From an uncultured Gammaproteobacteria bacterium (GTDB taxonomy: Bacteria > Pseudomonadota > Gammaproteobacteria > Arenicellales > UBA868), in assembly GCA_905612355.1 (NCBI GenBank), contig CAJQRU010000072.1, positions 53,185 through 117,184 on the forward strand: DNA of 64,000 nucleotides, given 5' to 3'. The translations under genes and the position numbers were made by a program. Below are positions 34,733 to 43,965 of the stretch, one piece after another (position 1 is the first letter of the stretch; every line of letters begins with the position of its first letter). A model generated the notes under the pieces. That model did no database searches and had not been told where the DNA came from. It saw nothing but the letters and a program-made list of their open reading frames with translations.

Positions 34733-35341
34733 GTGAACGACCCGGGACTCTCTAGTGCGTTATTGTTACTAGATCTGCAAAATGATTTCATACACCCTGA
34801 AGGTGCTTATGCGCGGGGAGGGGTCGATGTTTTATCTTTCCAGAGGACAGTAAAGACCCTGCGCCCGTTAGTTGGAAAAATTCGAGGGGCGGGATTGCCC
34901 ATCATCTCGTCTCACTTCACATTAGTCACCGGGATGAACGGAGATGCGTTTATTTCCGCTCATCTGAGGAGATTGCGCCCCTTCTTGAAGGCGGGTAACT
35001 TCCGTTCCGGAACCTTCGGACACTGTTTAGTTGACGAACTGTCGCCGAGTGATTTCGCTGTAGAGAAGGTTACCTATTCGGCGTTTTACATGTCGCGATT
35101 AGATTGGTTATTGAAGCAGTTAAGCATCGACCGCTTAATTGTTGGGGGCATTGTAACCAACGGCGCGGTTGCATCGACCGTGCGTGATGCCCATCTGAGA
35201 GGCCTTGACATTGTTTTGCTATCGGATGGCTGTGCGGCGAGTAACGATGAAAGTCATGACATTAATCTAAAGGCATTGTCCGACGTTGCGACAATCATGC
35301 GGTGTGATGAAGTACGATTGTCTGAGTTAGTGATGCCCTAA
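34733..35341 (+). CDS. isochorismatase-family protein lacking the nucleophilic Cys
   Basis: 202 residues with the isochorismatase-like hydrolase fold. Asp14 (LLLDLQNDF) and Lys112 (VEKVTYSAFYMS) of the usual triad are present, but the cysteine position in the T-N-x-C-V-x-x-T-x-R-D-A motif is Ala145 (VTNGAVASTVRDA). Cysteine hydrolase chemistry is therefore not expected; true isochorismatases also lack this Cys and act on a vinyl ether, so the protein may be active on another bond. GTG start at 34733 with a GGGAG site just upstream. Last gene of the plus-strand series. It takes the place that Cys-containing amidases hold in the other hyu clusters. Confidence 0.85.
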   Translation: MNDPGLSSALLLLDLQNDFIHPEGAYARGGVDVLSFQRTVKTLRPLVGKIRGAGLPIISSHFTLVTGMNGDAFISAHLRRLRPFLKAGNFRSGTFGHCLVDELSPSDFAVEKVTYSAFYMSRLDWLLKQLSIDRLIVGGIVTNGAVASTVRDAHLRGLDIVLLSDGCAASNDESHDINLKALSDVATIMRCDEVRLSELVMP

Positions 35342-35364
35342 ACGAACGCGCCAATAGTTTCTTA

Positions 35365-36741
35365 TTAAGAATTAGTCGATTTCGTCAGTTCCCGAGCTAT
35401 AGCACGGCCAGCCGCGAAGCCGCTTGTAATCGCAAAGAACCAGCCGTTCCCTGATAAGTAACCATCGCTGCCGGCACCTGAGAGTCCCACAGCATCGTTG
35501 CCAACCGCATAAACATGGTTAATCGAGGTTCCCGATTCGTCTATGACTTGGCTCTGTTTATTAATCGTTAACCCGCCCTGGGTGTGTGCGATCGATCCCG
35601 TTACTCGGGATGCATAAAATGGAGGGCGCAATACGGGAGTTTCCCTCAGACGGCCAAATTCGTCTTGGACTCCAATCGGTGTCAGATTGTAAGTGTCAAG
35701 CGTGTCCTTAAGGCGATCTCCTGGAAGGTCAAAAAATTCACTAAGTTGCTTTATGTCAGAGAAGGAGTGAATTTCGCCTTTTTCTAATGCATCAATCATG
35801 ATGTAGAGATCGGCAATTTTTCCCTGGATGCGTTCATCCCACAACAAGAACACAAATTTTCCATCTTGGGCTCGAAATAGAGTTGATAAAGGAGAATAAC
35901 CGAGATCCTCGCGAACAAATCGAACACCGCTGTTGTTCACTGCGATACCTCCCTCGCTGATTACCCCCGGCGTCACGCGAGTACCGTCCTCACGGATGGT
36001 GTCTCGACCCTGAAACGCGTTCATCAATTTGGTTTCCCCGCCAAGTGTTAGGCCCCAGCGGATTCCATCACCCGTGTTGGTCGCTGCCCCAATATGCCAT
36101 GCATCAGTCATGTCCGGGATGTACTGTTTGATCATTCCGGGATTGCCCCCAAACCCACCCGTGGCAAGAACCAGGAAGTCGGCCACAATGTCTAACTCGC
36201 GTCCATCTGAAAGTGCTTTGACGCGAAATGCACCTTTCGACGTGCGTTCGATCTCTCGAGCGGTTGTATGATTGAGCAAATTGATGTTCTCAGATTTCTC
36301 AAGGAAAGTGTGCAGACACCGAATAATTGGGATGCCACTTCGTAATTTGTGGCTGTGCATACGCGGCGTGTTATGTCCGAGCCAGTGTATTTCGCCAGCA
36401 AACTCAAGTGGAACGTGGGCAATGTCGGCCATCCAATGGAGAGCGTTTGCCGAATGCCTGCACATGGACAATGTGATCTCGTAATCACTTTCGCCATGAT
36501 TCTTCGCGCAGATGTCGGCGGCCATCGCTTCAGGCGTATCGAGGATGTCCTGTTGTTTCTGAAAACGTGTGGCGGCGCCTGGGATAAATGCACTCGCTAT
36601 TGTTGAATTACAGTCGGCACTGCAATCGATCTCTAGTAGAGTGATATGCGCGCCGGGCGCGAAGCTTGCAATTACGCCGGCCGTCACACATCCGGCGGCG
36701 CCCCCGCCTACAATTACAACGTCTGTGTTGATAGAACGCAT
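35365..36741 (-). CDS. FAD-dependent oxidoreductase, fumarate reductase/3-ketosteroid dehydrogenase type
   Basis: 458 residues from ATG 36741, chosen because MRSINTDVVIVGGGAAGCVT puts the FAD-binding GGGAAG at the N-terminus and leaves a 4-bp gap to the upstream gene; a start at 36813 would overlap that gene. ATGGFGGN (second FAD contact), GSIAHTQGGLTI and the C-terminal GSDGYLSGNGWFFAITSGFAAGR fit the FAD_binding_2 family of fumarate/succinate-type and tricarballylate dehydrogenases. It probably oxidises or reduces a C-C bond next to a carboxylate. Coupled to the MmgE/PrpD gene; last of a five-gene minus operon. Confidence 0.87.
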   Translation of the reverse strand: MRSINTDVVIVGGGAAGCVTAGVIASFAPGAHITLLEIDCSADCNSTIASAFIPGAATRFQKQQDILDTPEAMAADICAKNHGESDYEITLSMCRHSANALHWMADIAHVPLEFAGEIHWLGHNTPRMHSHKLRSGIPIIRCLHTFLEKSENINLLNHTTAREIERTSKGAFRVKALSDGRELDIVADFLVLATGGFGGNPGMIKQYIPDMTDAWHIGAATNTGDGIRWGLTLGGETKLMNAFQGRDTIREDGTRVTPGVISEGGIAVNNSGVRFVREDLGYSPLSTLFRAQDGKFVFLLWDERIQGKIADLYIMIDALEKGEIHSFSDIKQLSEFFDLPGDRLKDTLDTYNLTPIGVQDEFGRLRETPVLRPPFYASRVTGSIAHTQGGLTINKQSQVIDESGTSINHVYAVGNDAVGLSGAGSDGYLSGNGWFFAITSGFAAGRAIARELTKSTNS

Positions 36742-36745
36742 CTGG

Positions 36746-38146
36746 CTAGGTGTGAAAGTGAAAGTTCTGAATGCAAAAGCAATCCAGCAAGTCTCGTATA
36801 GAGGCCATATCAAGATGTCGATACTCGGGCGCGGTATAGATATCGGCTATTAGTGCTGGATCAACGCCCGAAGGAAGGAAGTCCAAGATATCTTTGACTT
36901 TATCTCGCATTTGTTGGTTGGTCAGAGGTAGCTCAGGATCTCCAGGACCACGTTCGACGCGGGAGGAAAATGTTTTCCCGTTCAACGTGGTAAGCGAGAC
37001 CGTGGCCGGTGCAGATACAGGATAATCGCGCGTGGCGTCTGAACATTCCTTAATCTGTATTAGATCACGCAATCGAGAGATAATCGGGTCGTCTCTCATA
37101 CCTGCGTTGAAGTCATTCAACTCTGGTTTTCCGTGGAGAATCGTAACGGCAGCCACATGCTGGAGACTAAAGCGACCGGCCGTTTCATGGGCTGGCGCAG
37201 CCTGATCGCATAACTTAATTGCCTCCGAGAAAGTGCTGATTTCTATCTTGGATATATCATCAGGAACGAAAGGCCCGTATTCCAGGAATAACTTCTGAAG
37301 TGCGAGTACGGTGGAATGAGTATGTCTACAGCAGGGCCACGGTTTAAGGCTAGTGTCCCAAAGAGACCATCGAGTCAGAGGCGCTTCCAGGAATGACGTT
37401 TCAGGGTCTGGGCAAGCCGCCGAAAAATATCCGTATTCTCCTTCGAGTACCGCGGATGGGCCACGTAGACCTGCCTGCGCGGCGGTTGCACAAAGATACC
37501 CAGACATAGCCGCGTGGCTTGAATGAAGTTGTTTTGTTTCGGTTGCCTCTGTACGGCATTCCCAAATACCGCCAGCCATAGAGCCCGCGTGCCCGAGTGC
37601 ATTTTGCATAATCGTTTTGCTATAGCCGTTTACGCGCACAGCGGTTGCCGTAGCAGCGAAGGTTCCGCAGGTGGCAGTTTTGTGCCAGTGCTGATAATGT
37701 TTTTTCCCGACGGCACTCCCCATCCGGGCCATCACTTCATAGCCCACGACTATTCCATCTAGAAAGTCTCGAATGCCCCGCTCTTCCTGTTGGGCGACTC
37801 CAAGTGCCACAGGTATAACGATCGGTCCTGGATGAGTTACAGACAATCTGTGATAGTCATCGAGTTCGGCCGCATTACCCAGAGCAGCATTGTGTATTAG
37901 TGCCGTCATGATGTCACAGTCGCCGATGCCCAGAGTGGTGGCGCGGCCACCAGAGCGGTTGTTTTTTGTCAGCGTTATGATGCCCGAGCCTACGTTCAGC
38001 TTGAGAGCGACTAATGAGGCTAACAGCCAATCAATAAAGTGCTGCAACGCACGGTCCCGTAGTTCGTCTTCAATAGGCGCTTGGCTCAGCTTTGTTAAAT
38101 GTTCAGAAAGAAACATATTGACACTCGCATCGTGGTCAGAGTTCAA
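36746..38146 (-). CDS. MmgE/PrpD-family protein
   Basis: 466 residues of the MmgE/PrpD family (2-methylcitrate dehydratase, cis-aconitate decarboxylase, iminodisuccinate epimerase relatives). GNAAELDDYHRLSVTHPGP, a family core region, and GYEVMARMG are recognisable. Members act on di- and tricarboxylic acids, as dehydratase, decarboxylase or epimerase; which one cannot be read here. Placed between the AhpD-like gene (121 bp upstream) and the FAD oxidoreductase (4 bp downstream), suggesting consecutive steps on a carboxylic acid. Confidence 0.88.
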   Translation of the reverse strand: MNSDHDASVNMFLSEHLTKLSQAPIEDELRDRALQHFIDWLLASLVALKLNVGSGIITLTKNNRSGGRATTLGIGDCDIMTALIHNAALGNAAELDDYHRLSVTHPGPIVIPVALGVAQQEERGIRDFLDGIVVGYEVMARMGSAVGKKHYQHWHKTATCGTFAATATAVRVNGYSKTIMQNALGHAGSMAGGIWECRTEATETKQLHSSHAAMSGYLCATAAQAGLRGPSAVLEGEYGYFSAACPDPETSFLEAPLTRWSLWDTSLKPWPCCRHTHSTVLALQKLFLEYGPFVPDDISKIEISTFSEAIKLCDQAAPAHETAGRFSLQHVAAVTILHGKPELNDFNAGMRDDPIISRLRDLIQIKECSDATRDYPVSAPATVSLTTLNGKTFSSRVERGPGDPELPLTNQQMRDKVKDILDFLPSGVDPALIADIYTAPEYRHLDMASIRDLLDCFCIQNFHFHT

Positions 38147-38267
38147 CGTGGAAATGGGTTGTTACAGTCTTTTGGCTATGATTCAGTATCATATGTGGGT
38201 GGAACATCACTATTATCAATAGCGTCCTGCTCTGCTTCCCGAAGCAATCTTTGAAATCATCTAGGCG

Positions 38268-38804
38268 TTAGACGCGCGCTTCTTTTTCAACCTCAATTTG
38301 TAGCGTGTCATTAAAACGATTAAAGAAACCACATAGGGCCGTTCTCAGAACGAGTTCCACGATTTGGGCTTCCGTGAAATGCTCGCGCAGGTCAGCAAAC
38401 ATTTTGTCGCGAATTCGTCCAGGTGTGTTCGTGACCTGGACAGCGAAGTCGCGAACCAAGCAATCGAGATCATTCAGCCCAGGGCAGTCAGGGTTAAGAA
38501 TGTTTTCCACAGCTTCGGAGTCTAGCCCTTCGGCGATAAGACGGGGATCATGATGGACTACGCAGTAGTCACACTCATTAATTCGCGAAACGACAACCAA
38601 TGCGATTTCCAGATAACGTTGTGGTAGGCAGGCTTCCTCCTTGAGGTCAAGTAAAAGCCCCATGATATGTTTAAGGGCAGGGGGTCTTTGGGCAAAGATT
38701 TTTACTTGATTTGCAAATGGTCCGTATTCTGTGGAAAAGCGTCGGTAAATATCGTGTAGTTCATGGGGGACTTCTTCGAGAGTGATTTCTTTTACGCGCG
38801 GCAT
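38268..38804 (-). CDS. carboxymuconolactone decarboxylase/AhpD-family protein
   Basis: 178 residues, all-alpha AhpD fold. The redox/proton-relay motif is INECDYCVVHHD: two Cys in CxxC and a His four after. The C-terminal part (LVLRTALCGFFNRFNDTL) matches the alkylhydroperoxidase-like group often called uncharacterised peroxidase-related. It could be a thiol peroxidase or a lactone decarboxylase; the CxxC favours the former. It lies between the ketopantoate-reductase-like gene and MmgE/PrpD on the same strand. Confidence 0.87.
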   Translation of the reverse strand: MPRVKEITLEEVPHELHDIYRRFSTEYGPFANQVKIFAQRPPALKHIMGLLLDLKEEACLPQRYLEIALVVVSRINECDYCVVHHDPRLIAEGLDSEAVENILNPDCPGLNDLDCLVRDFAVQVTNTPGRIRDKMFADLREHFTEAQIVELVLRTALCGFFNRFNDTLQIEVEKEARV

Positions 38805-38840
38805 AGTGTGTGCTCCGTAGGCGGTTATTGATTGTTTCGG

Positions 38841-39812
38841 CTACGTCTTCTCTACCGCTTCTAATGTTTCGTAATCAGTAAGGTGGCCATGCAATGAACG
38901 GATAGAGCGCGCGCTAGTCGCTTTAACTAGTAACGTGATGGCAGCGTTATAAGGTAATTCCATCCCGAGGAGTCTACCCTCTCGCACTGCAGCACCATTC
39001 AGTGCGTCAATCTCTGTCAGGACCCCGTTTTCCATATGCTGAAGCATAGAGGGTTTGTTGAATATAGTTCCACTGAATGCTGCGATGGTTGAGCGAATAT
39101 CGGGATCACGCAAGCTTATTTGTTTGGCTTGCAGAAGTGACAGGATTTCGTCAACGATGACTCCTTGAAAAATCTTTGCATCGGTATTATTTCCAATTTC
39201 ACCTGTGCGAAATCCAGTCAAAGCACAAATAGGATTAACAGCGCAATTTAATACAAACTTTGTCCAAATCACGGCTTCAATATCACTGACTAAATCCACG
39301 TTAAACCCGGCGTTCGAGAGCATGATTTGAAGGCGACGTGCGCGCTCGGAAATATCACCGTTCAATTCACCAATCCATGTTGTGTTGGCGTTGGTATGAA
39401 CTGAGTGCCCAGGGGCATCAAGGCGCGCGCTATGGTAACTGATGCCACCGAGAACGCGGTCATTACCAAGCGTCTCCTGCAGGATATTGACATTACCGAT
39501 ACCGTTTTGAAATGTGACTACAAAACCATCCTCTTTTAACCATCGTTTGGCATGTTGCGCGGCTTCCGCCGTATTATTAGTGTCAGTATGAATAAAGGCC
39601 ACGTCGACGGGCTCGAGCTGACTTGGGTCACATTCGGCATGCAGTTTGACAAAATGATCTCCTGTGAGACCGCTCAAGTGAAACCCGCGCTCCTGGATGG
39701 CAGATAGGGCATGTGGATTTTTTTCCACCATCGATACTTGCACTCCTGACAGTGCCAGTTGTACTCCGTAGAGGCCGCCCATAGCGCCGGCTCCGATGAC
39801 TCCGACTTTCAT
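38841..39812 (-). CDS. 2-dehydropantoate 2-reductase-family (ketopantoate reductase-like) protein
   Basis: 323 residues, NAD(P)-dependent reductase of the PanE/ApbA family. The cofactor motif GVIGAGAMGGLYGVQL is at residues 4-19; FQNGIGN and KFVLNCAVNPICAL (catalytic Lys/Asn region) are present. It starts with an ATG that overlaps the stop of the upstream gene by one base (TAATG). In this catabolic operon it more likely reduces or oxidises a 2-oxo/2-hydroxy acid than makes pantothenate, since no other pantothenate gene is near. Confidence 0.88.
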   Translation of the reverse strand: MKVGVIGAGAMGGLYGVQLALSGVQVSMVEKNPHALSAIQERGFHLSGLTGDHFVKLHAECDPSQLEPVDVAFIHTDTNNTAEAAQHAKRWLKEDGFVVTFQNGIGNVNILQETLGNDRVLGGISYHSARLDAPGHSVHTNANTTWIGELNGDISERARRLQIMLSNAGFNVDLVSDIEAVIWTKFVLNCAVNPICALTGFRTGEIGNNTDAKIFQGVIVDEILSLLQAKQISLRDPDIRSTIAAFSGTIFNKPSMLQHMENGVLTEIDALNGAAVREGRLLGMELPYNAAITLLVKATSARSIRSLHGHLTDYETLEAVEKT

Positions 39813-40690
39813 TAACTGTCGACCCTGTGTTTCGTAAATTCATAGATCCGGGTCGCATCAGCTCCCGGTTCTGTTTGGTTGAAAGAACGCCATTGGTTAA
39901 CAATGGTGTTGGCTACCTCGCTGGCGGTGTCGGATTTCTCGCACCCTTCAAGAAAAAGTTCGATGTCTTTTAGCATGAGTGAATTGGTGAATCCGGCATC
40001 ATATTGTCCCGTTACGATCTGGCTTGGAAATTTGTCGCGGCTGGCAGAGTTCACACCGGTTGAGACATTAATAACGTCGCACATCTGCTGAATATCAAGA
40101 CCTTGGTTGACGCCATAAAGAATTGCTTCGCTGGTTGCTGCCAGTGCTGTCGCTGAGAGAAAGTTGTTAAGCACTTTCATTACCTGTGCTTGTCCGGGGT
40201 TGGGTCCAATGTAAAACTGATTTGCCGTGAACGTTTTCAGAAAATGAAGAACTGCCTGAAACAAGGTGTTGTCTCCAGCACACATGATGGAAAGCGACCC
40301 CGCTCTCGCACCCCTTACGCCACCTGACACGGGGCTGTCGAGATAAAGGCCTTTATGCGGCTTCAGAGCGGCTGCGATCGAAGTACTATTTTGTGGGCCG
40401 ATCGTGGATGTATCGATTACAGTGAATTCATTTAACGGAGGCACCGAGATTAGTTGCGATGTGACGGCTGACACTGCGTTGGAATCCGGAAGGCTCAGGA
40501 GCACAGTCGAGGCGGACCGTTGTACTTCTTGAATGGATTTGCAGGATACCCACAATCCTTGAGTGTTGAGTTTTTCGTTATCGGTATCGTAAGCAAATAC
40601 CTCAAAACCGCCGTTAGCCAAATGTTCTGCGATAGGTCTTCCCATATTGCCCAAGCCAATGACGCCGATATTGTTGTCTTTGATAGTCAC
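39812..40690 (-). CDS. 3-hydroxyisobutyrate dehydrogenase-family oxidoreductase
   Basis: 292 residues, beta-hydroxyacid dehydrogenase. NAD(P) motif GVIGLGNMGRPI at 9-20, substrate-site DSPVSGGVRGARAGSL at 118-133 and catalytic Lys172 in GQAQVMKVLNNFLS. Members oxidise 3-hydroxyisobutyrate, tartronate semialdehyde or similar short acids. It is the first gene of the minus-strand five-gene operon and is coupled by one base to the PanE-like gene. It is divergent from the metallo-hydrolase, with 91 bp between them. Confidence 0.9.
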   Translation of the reverse strand: MTIKDNNIGVIGLGNMGRPIAEHLANGGFEVFAYDTDNEKLNTQGLWVSCKSIQEVQRSASTVLLSLPDSNAVSAVTSQLISVPPLNEFTVIDTSTIGPQNSTSIAAALKPHKGLYLDSPVSGGVRGARAGSLSIMCAGDNTLFQAVLHFLKTFTANQFYIGPNPGQAQVMKVLNNFLSATALAATSEAILYGVNQGLDIQQMCDVINVSTGVNSASRDKFPSQIVTGQYDAGFTNSLMLKDIELFLEGCEKSDTASEVANTIVNQWRSFNQTEPGADATRIYEFTKHRVDS

Positions 40691-40781
40691 GATGCCTTGT
40701 CCTGGTGTGAGGAAGTGGGTAACGTCAAGATTGTCATGTTAATGAACACGAACATCTTGTGTTGCGTGGGAGGATGTATTC

Positions 40782-41612
40782 ATGGGTGAGAATGATGTCT
40801 ACGAAGTATACGCTGTCTGTTATGCCATTCGACACGAAAGAAGGCGAGCAGAAAACCATATCATGGTCGCATCATCTGACCCGATTCATGATGGGTTAGA
40901 ACCACTCGCATACTTTATTTGGGCTATCCGAAACGCTCATCGGACGATCGTTGTTGATACAGGGTTTGATGAGAAAGAAGCCGAAAGACGCCGCCAGGCG
41001 TCCGGAAATGTTTGGACATGTGATTTCCGGCGTTCACCGGCAGCGAGCCTGTCCCTGATCGGTATTGACTCCCATACGATTGAAGATGTCGTAGTCACTC
41101 ATTTGCATTACGACCACGCGGGCACTTTGTATGATTTCCCGCGCGCCAGATTTCATTTACAGGAACGTGAAATACAGTATGCAACGGGGCCGCATATGAC
41201 ACAGAAGTTTTTTTCCGGCGCCTATACGGTGAATCATATTGTCGATGTTGTAAGAAATGTATTTGAAGGGCGGGTCGTGTTCCATAATGGTGATGATGAG
41301 ATAGCTCCCGGGGTCTCTGTACACCACATTGGTGGTCATACGATGGGCATACAATGTGTTCGTGTGAAAACACGTAAAGGATGGGTAGTGTTAGCAAGTG
41401 ATGTTAGTCACTTTTATGAAAATTATGAGAAACGATCACCGTTCCCGATTGTTTATAACGTTGCCGACATGCTTAAGGGCTTCCAGCGCCTGGAAATACT
41501 CGCGGGAGAAGATGGAATTATTGTGCCCGGACATGACCCCCTGGTATTGAAGCGATTTCCCGCCGCCAGCAAGTCTAGTGCGGGCATCGTCGTAAGACTC
41601 GATGCAGACTAG
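40782..41612 (+). CDS. MBL-fold metallo-hydrolase, N-acyl homoserine lactonase-like
   Basis: 276 residues, metallo-beta-lactamase fold. The zinc motif HLHYDH is at 107-112, with GGHTMG and the LASDVSHFYENY segment (metal Asp and substrate Tyr region) following. It resembles bacterial AHL lactonases and related lactone/ester hydrolases. In a catabolic operon it may open a lactone intermediate, though quorum-signal degradation cannot be excluded. Ribosome site GGGAGG at 40768-40773. First gene of a plus-strand series ending with the amidase. Confidence 0.88.
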   Translation: MGENDVYEVYAVCYAIRHERRRAENHIMVASSDPIHDGLEPLAYFIWAIRNAHRTIVVDTGFDEKEAERRRQASGNVWTCDFRRSPAASLSLIGIDSHTIEDVVVTHLHYDHAGTLYDFPRARFHLQEREIQYATGPHMTQKFFSGAYTVNHIVDVVRNVFEGRVVFHNGDDEIAPGVSVHHIGGHTMGIQCVRVKTRKGWVVLASDVSHFYENYEKRSPFPIVYNVADMLKGFQRLEILAGEDGIIVPGHDPLVLKRFPAASKSSAGIVVRLDAD

Positions 41613-41668
41613 ACTGGAATCCGATACTTGTTGCGTTCTAATAACCGAACTTATAAGGGATTTGTTAA

Positions 41669-42436
41669 ATGACACCACTTCTATCATTTGATGACACTAT
41701 CGCAGTAATCACATTGAATCGCCCGGAAGCATTGAACGCATTGTCGTTTGATATCATGTCCGCGTTAGATGAATTATTAGTCAAAGTTGATCGATCTGAT
41801 GCCCGTGGACTTATTATCACGGGTGCAGGAGCTAAAGCATTTTCTGCGGGTGCCGATATCGGCGAATTACGCAAGCGCAGCATGCGGGAACAGCAACAGA
41901 GCACACAATTTGGTCAATCTGTGTTTCAGCGATTGGAGCAACTTCGTCAACCATCTATCGCATTGATGAATGGGTACGCTTTTGGGGGAGGGCTTGAGCT
42001 CGCAATGGCGTGCACTTTTCGCATTGCACAGAAGAACGCAAAAATGGGTTTGCCCGAAATCAAGTTAGGATTGATACCGGGTTATGGCGGAACACAACGT
42101 CTGCCGCGTCTGATCGGGCAGGGTCGCGCAATGGAGATAATTTTAAGTGGTCGAACCGTTGAAGCAATCGAAGCCCAGCAGATCGGCCTCGTGAATCAGT
42201 TGGTTGAGGAGGCATCAATTGAGATCGCGAAGGATTTCCTGAAGCCTATGTTGGGATTTAGCCAAGTTGCTCTCAATCTCGCTCGCTCAGCAGTTCTCAG
42301 GGCGTTCGACAAATCGTTACTTGACGGACAGGCCATTGAGAATGATCTTTCAACCCTTGCGTTTCAAAGTGAGGATTCTGAGGAAGGCATGATGGCATTC
42401 CTGGAAAAACGTAAAGCGATCTTTAATGATGCCTAG
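41669..42436 (+). CDS. enoyl-CoA hydratase/isomerase (crotonase) family protein
   Basis: 255 residues, typical crotonase. TLNRPEALNALS at the N-terminus, AFSAGADI and the oxyanion region GYAFGGGLELAMAC, and GLPEIKLGLIPGYGGTQR with both catalytic Glu (in GGLELA and GLPEI). This is the hydratase pattern: it should add water to a 2-enoyl-CoA. AAGGGA lies about 10 bp before the ATG. Overlaps the following SDR gene by 11 bp. Confidence 0.93.
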   Translation: MTPLLSFDDTIAVITLNRPEALNALSFDIMSALDELLVKVDRSDARGLIITGAGAKAFSAGADIGELRKRSMREQQQSTQFGQSVFQRLEQLRQPSIALMNGYAFGGGLELAMACTFRIAQKNAKMGLPEIKLGLIPGYGGTQRLPRLIGQGRAMEIILSGRTVEAIEAQQIGLVNQLVEEASIEIAKDFLKPMLGFSQVALNLARSAVLRAFDKSLLDGQAIENDLSTLAFQSEDSEEGMMAFLEKRKAIFNDA

Positions 42437-43136
42437 GTTGCGCGCCATCGTTACTGGTGCAAGTCGTGGTATAGGGGCTGCAATTGTGCAAGATATTAGT
42501 TCCCGAGGATATGAGAGTTTTGGGTTATCGAGGAGTGGTACTGCGGTGGCCGGTACTGGGATGGTTTGCGATGTATCAGACGAAGATCAAATAAAACGGG
42601 TATTCGCCTCTATTGTTGCAGGCGGCCCAGTCGATTTGCTTGTCAATAATGCAGGTGCGTATATGGCACGGCGCTCTGCTGAGCTTACGGCTAAAGAATA
42701 CAATGCCGTCATGAATTTAAATGCAACAAGCATGATGATCGCGTGCCGAGAAATCTATCCCTCTATGCAAGACAATGGCGGAGGATTGGTCATCAATATG
42801 GGCTCGTTTTTCGATCGATTAGGGGTCCCGGGAAGTGTGGCCTATTGTGCGTCTAAGGCCGCGGTCGGCGCGATGACACGCTGTTTAGCTGTCGAATGGG
42901 CACCACATGGTATTTACATCATCAATGTGGCGCCTGGTTACGTCGAAACCGATTTAAGTTCGGATTATCTTGCAAACAATAAAAACAGAAAGTGGCTGAA
43001 TACCCGTATCCCGATTGGAAGGCCGGCCCACCCCAATGAGGTGGCGAAGCTGGTTGGACAACTGGTGGAGTCCGGGGGTGCTTTATTAACGGGTCAGACA
43101 ATTTATATGGATGGCGCTCATGCCATTAATCAATAA
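42426..43136 (+). CDS. SDR-family oxidoreductase
   Basis: 236 residues, classical short-chain dehydrogenase. VTGASRGIGAAI cofactor motif, NNAG, Ser in NMGSF and active-site YCASK. The start overlaps the crotonase end by 11 bp, so translation is coupled; ATGATG offers two adjacent starts. It likely oxidises the hydroxyacyl product of the crotonase or a related alcohol; substrate not determinable. Confidence 0.9.
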   Translation: MMPRLRAIVTGASRGIGAAIVQDISSRGYESFGLSRSGTAVAGTGMVCDVSDEDQIKRVFASIVAGGPVDLLVNNAGAYMARRSAELTAKEYNAVMNLNATSMMIACREIYPSMQDNGGGLVINMGSFFDRLGVPGSVAYCASKAAVGAMTRCLAVEWAPHGIYIINVAPGYVETDLSSDYLANNKNRKWLNTRIPIGRPAHPNEVAKLVGQLVESGGALLTGQTIYMDGAHAINQ

Positions 43137-43170
43137 ATAAATAAATACAGAGCAACGGAGGAGTAAGGCG

Positions 43171-43965
43171 ATGTCGTCGATGGATAAAGTTGCCGTCGTA
43201 ACCGGGGGTGCCAGTGGAATAGGTGAGGGCTGCGTCCGCAAACTGGTGTCGCTCGGATATTTGGTTGAGATCCTTGATCAAGAAAGCGAGCAATCGGCCC
43301 GATTGGTCAATGAGTTGAACTCATCGAGCTTGCGGACAAAGTACCACGTTGTTGATGTTGCCGATGCGCATAGTGTGGATGAATGCGCGCAACAAATTTG
43401 GGGGGAGCACGGGCGAATCGATGTTTTGGTTACGTCTGCAGGAATTCTTGAGAGCAGCGCTAATATTCTTGATATGGATATGGTGAGTCATGATCGAGTA
43501 TGGCAAATCAATTACCACGGTACGGTTCACTGTGTTCGTTCTTTTGGGAAAATCATGCGTGCGGCGTTGCGGGGGGCCATCGTAACCGTTGGTTCAACGA
43601 CTAGTTTTGTTGCGTTTCCATTGCCAGCTTACTGTCCCGGAAAAACCGCGATACGTCGATTGACTGAAATACTAGCAGTGGAACTGGGACGTTTTGGGAT
43701 ACGGGTTAACGGTGTGGCACCGACCTATGTCATCACGCCCGCGATGCAGGCCAAAATCGACGCCGGTGAACGAGATCCAGAAGTGCTGCGGAATTCAGGA
43801 GCGCTCAATATGTTGGTTGAACCTCACCATGTTGCGGATGCAGTCGCATTTTTGTGTTCAGACGCTGCAACCGCCATCACCGGCGTCATGTTGCCCGTTG
43901 ACGCGGGCTTCCATGCCGCTATTCCCTACCGGACATACGCAGGGGGGGTGCCGTGGAAGGAATAA
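43171..43965 (+). CDS. SDR-family oxidoreductase
   Basis: 264 residues, second SDR in tandem but only distantly similar to the preceding one. VTGGASGIGEGC cofactor motif, TSAG in place of NNAG, Ser in VGSTTS and YCPGK at the active-site Tyr/Lys. Excellent GGAGGAG ribosome site before ATG 43171. Its end overlaps the next gene by 13 bp. Confidence 0.9.
   Translation: MSSMDKVAVVTGGASGIGEGCVRKLVSLGYLVEILDQESEQSARLVNELNSSSLRTKYHVVDVADAHSVDECAQQIWGEHGRIDVLVTSAGILESSANILDMDMVSHDRVWQINYHGTVHCVRSFGKIMRAALRGAIVTVGSTTSFVAFPLPAYCPGKTAIRRLTEILAVELGRFGIRVNGVAPTYVITPAMQAKIDAGERDPEVLRNSGALNMLVEPHHVADAVAFLCSDAATAITGVMLPVDAGFHAAIPYRTYAGGVPWKE

Noticed and set aside
35346-35380. Palindromic AT-rich stretch TTCTTATTAAGAA between convergent genes as a terminator
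   Set aside because: Arms have almost no loop and are AT-only, so a stable hairpin is not expected.
36742-36813. Upstream start of the FAD oxidoreductase at 36813
   Set aside because: The extra 24 residues overlap the MmgE/PrpD coding end and precede the FAD motif by an unusual length.
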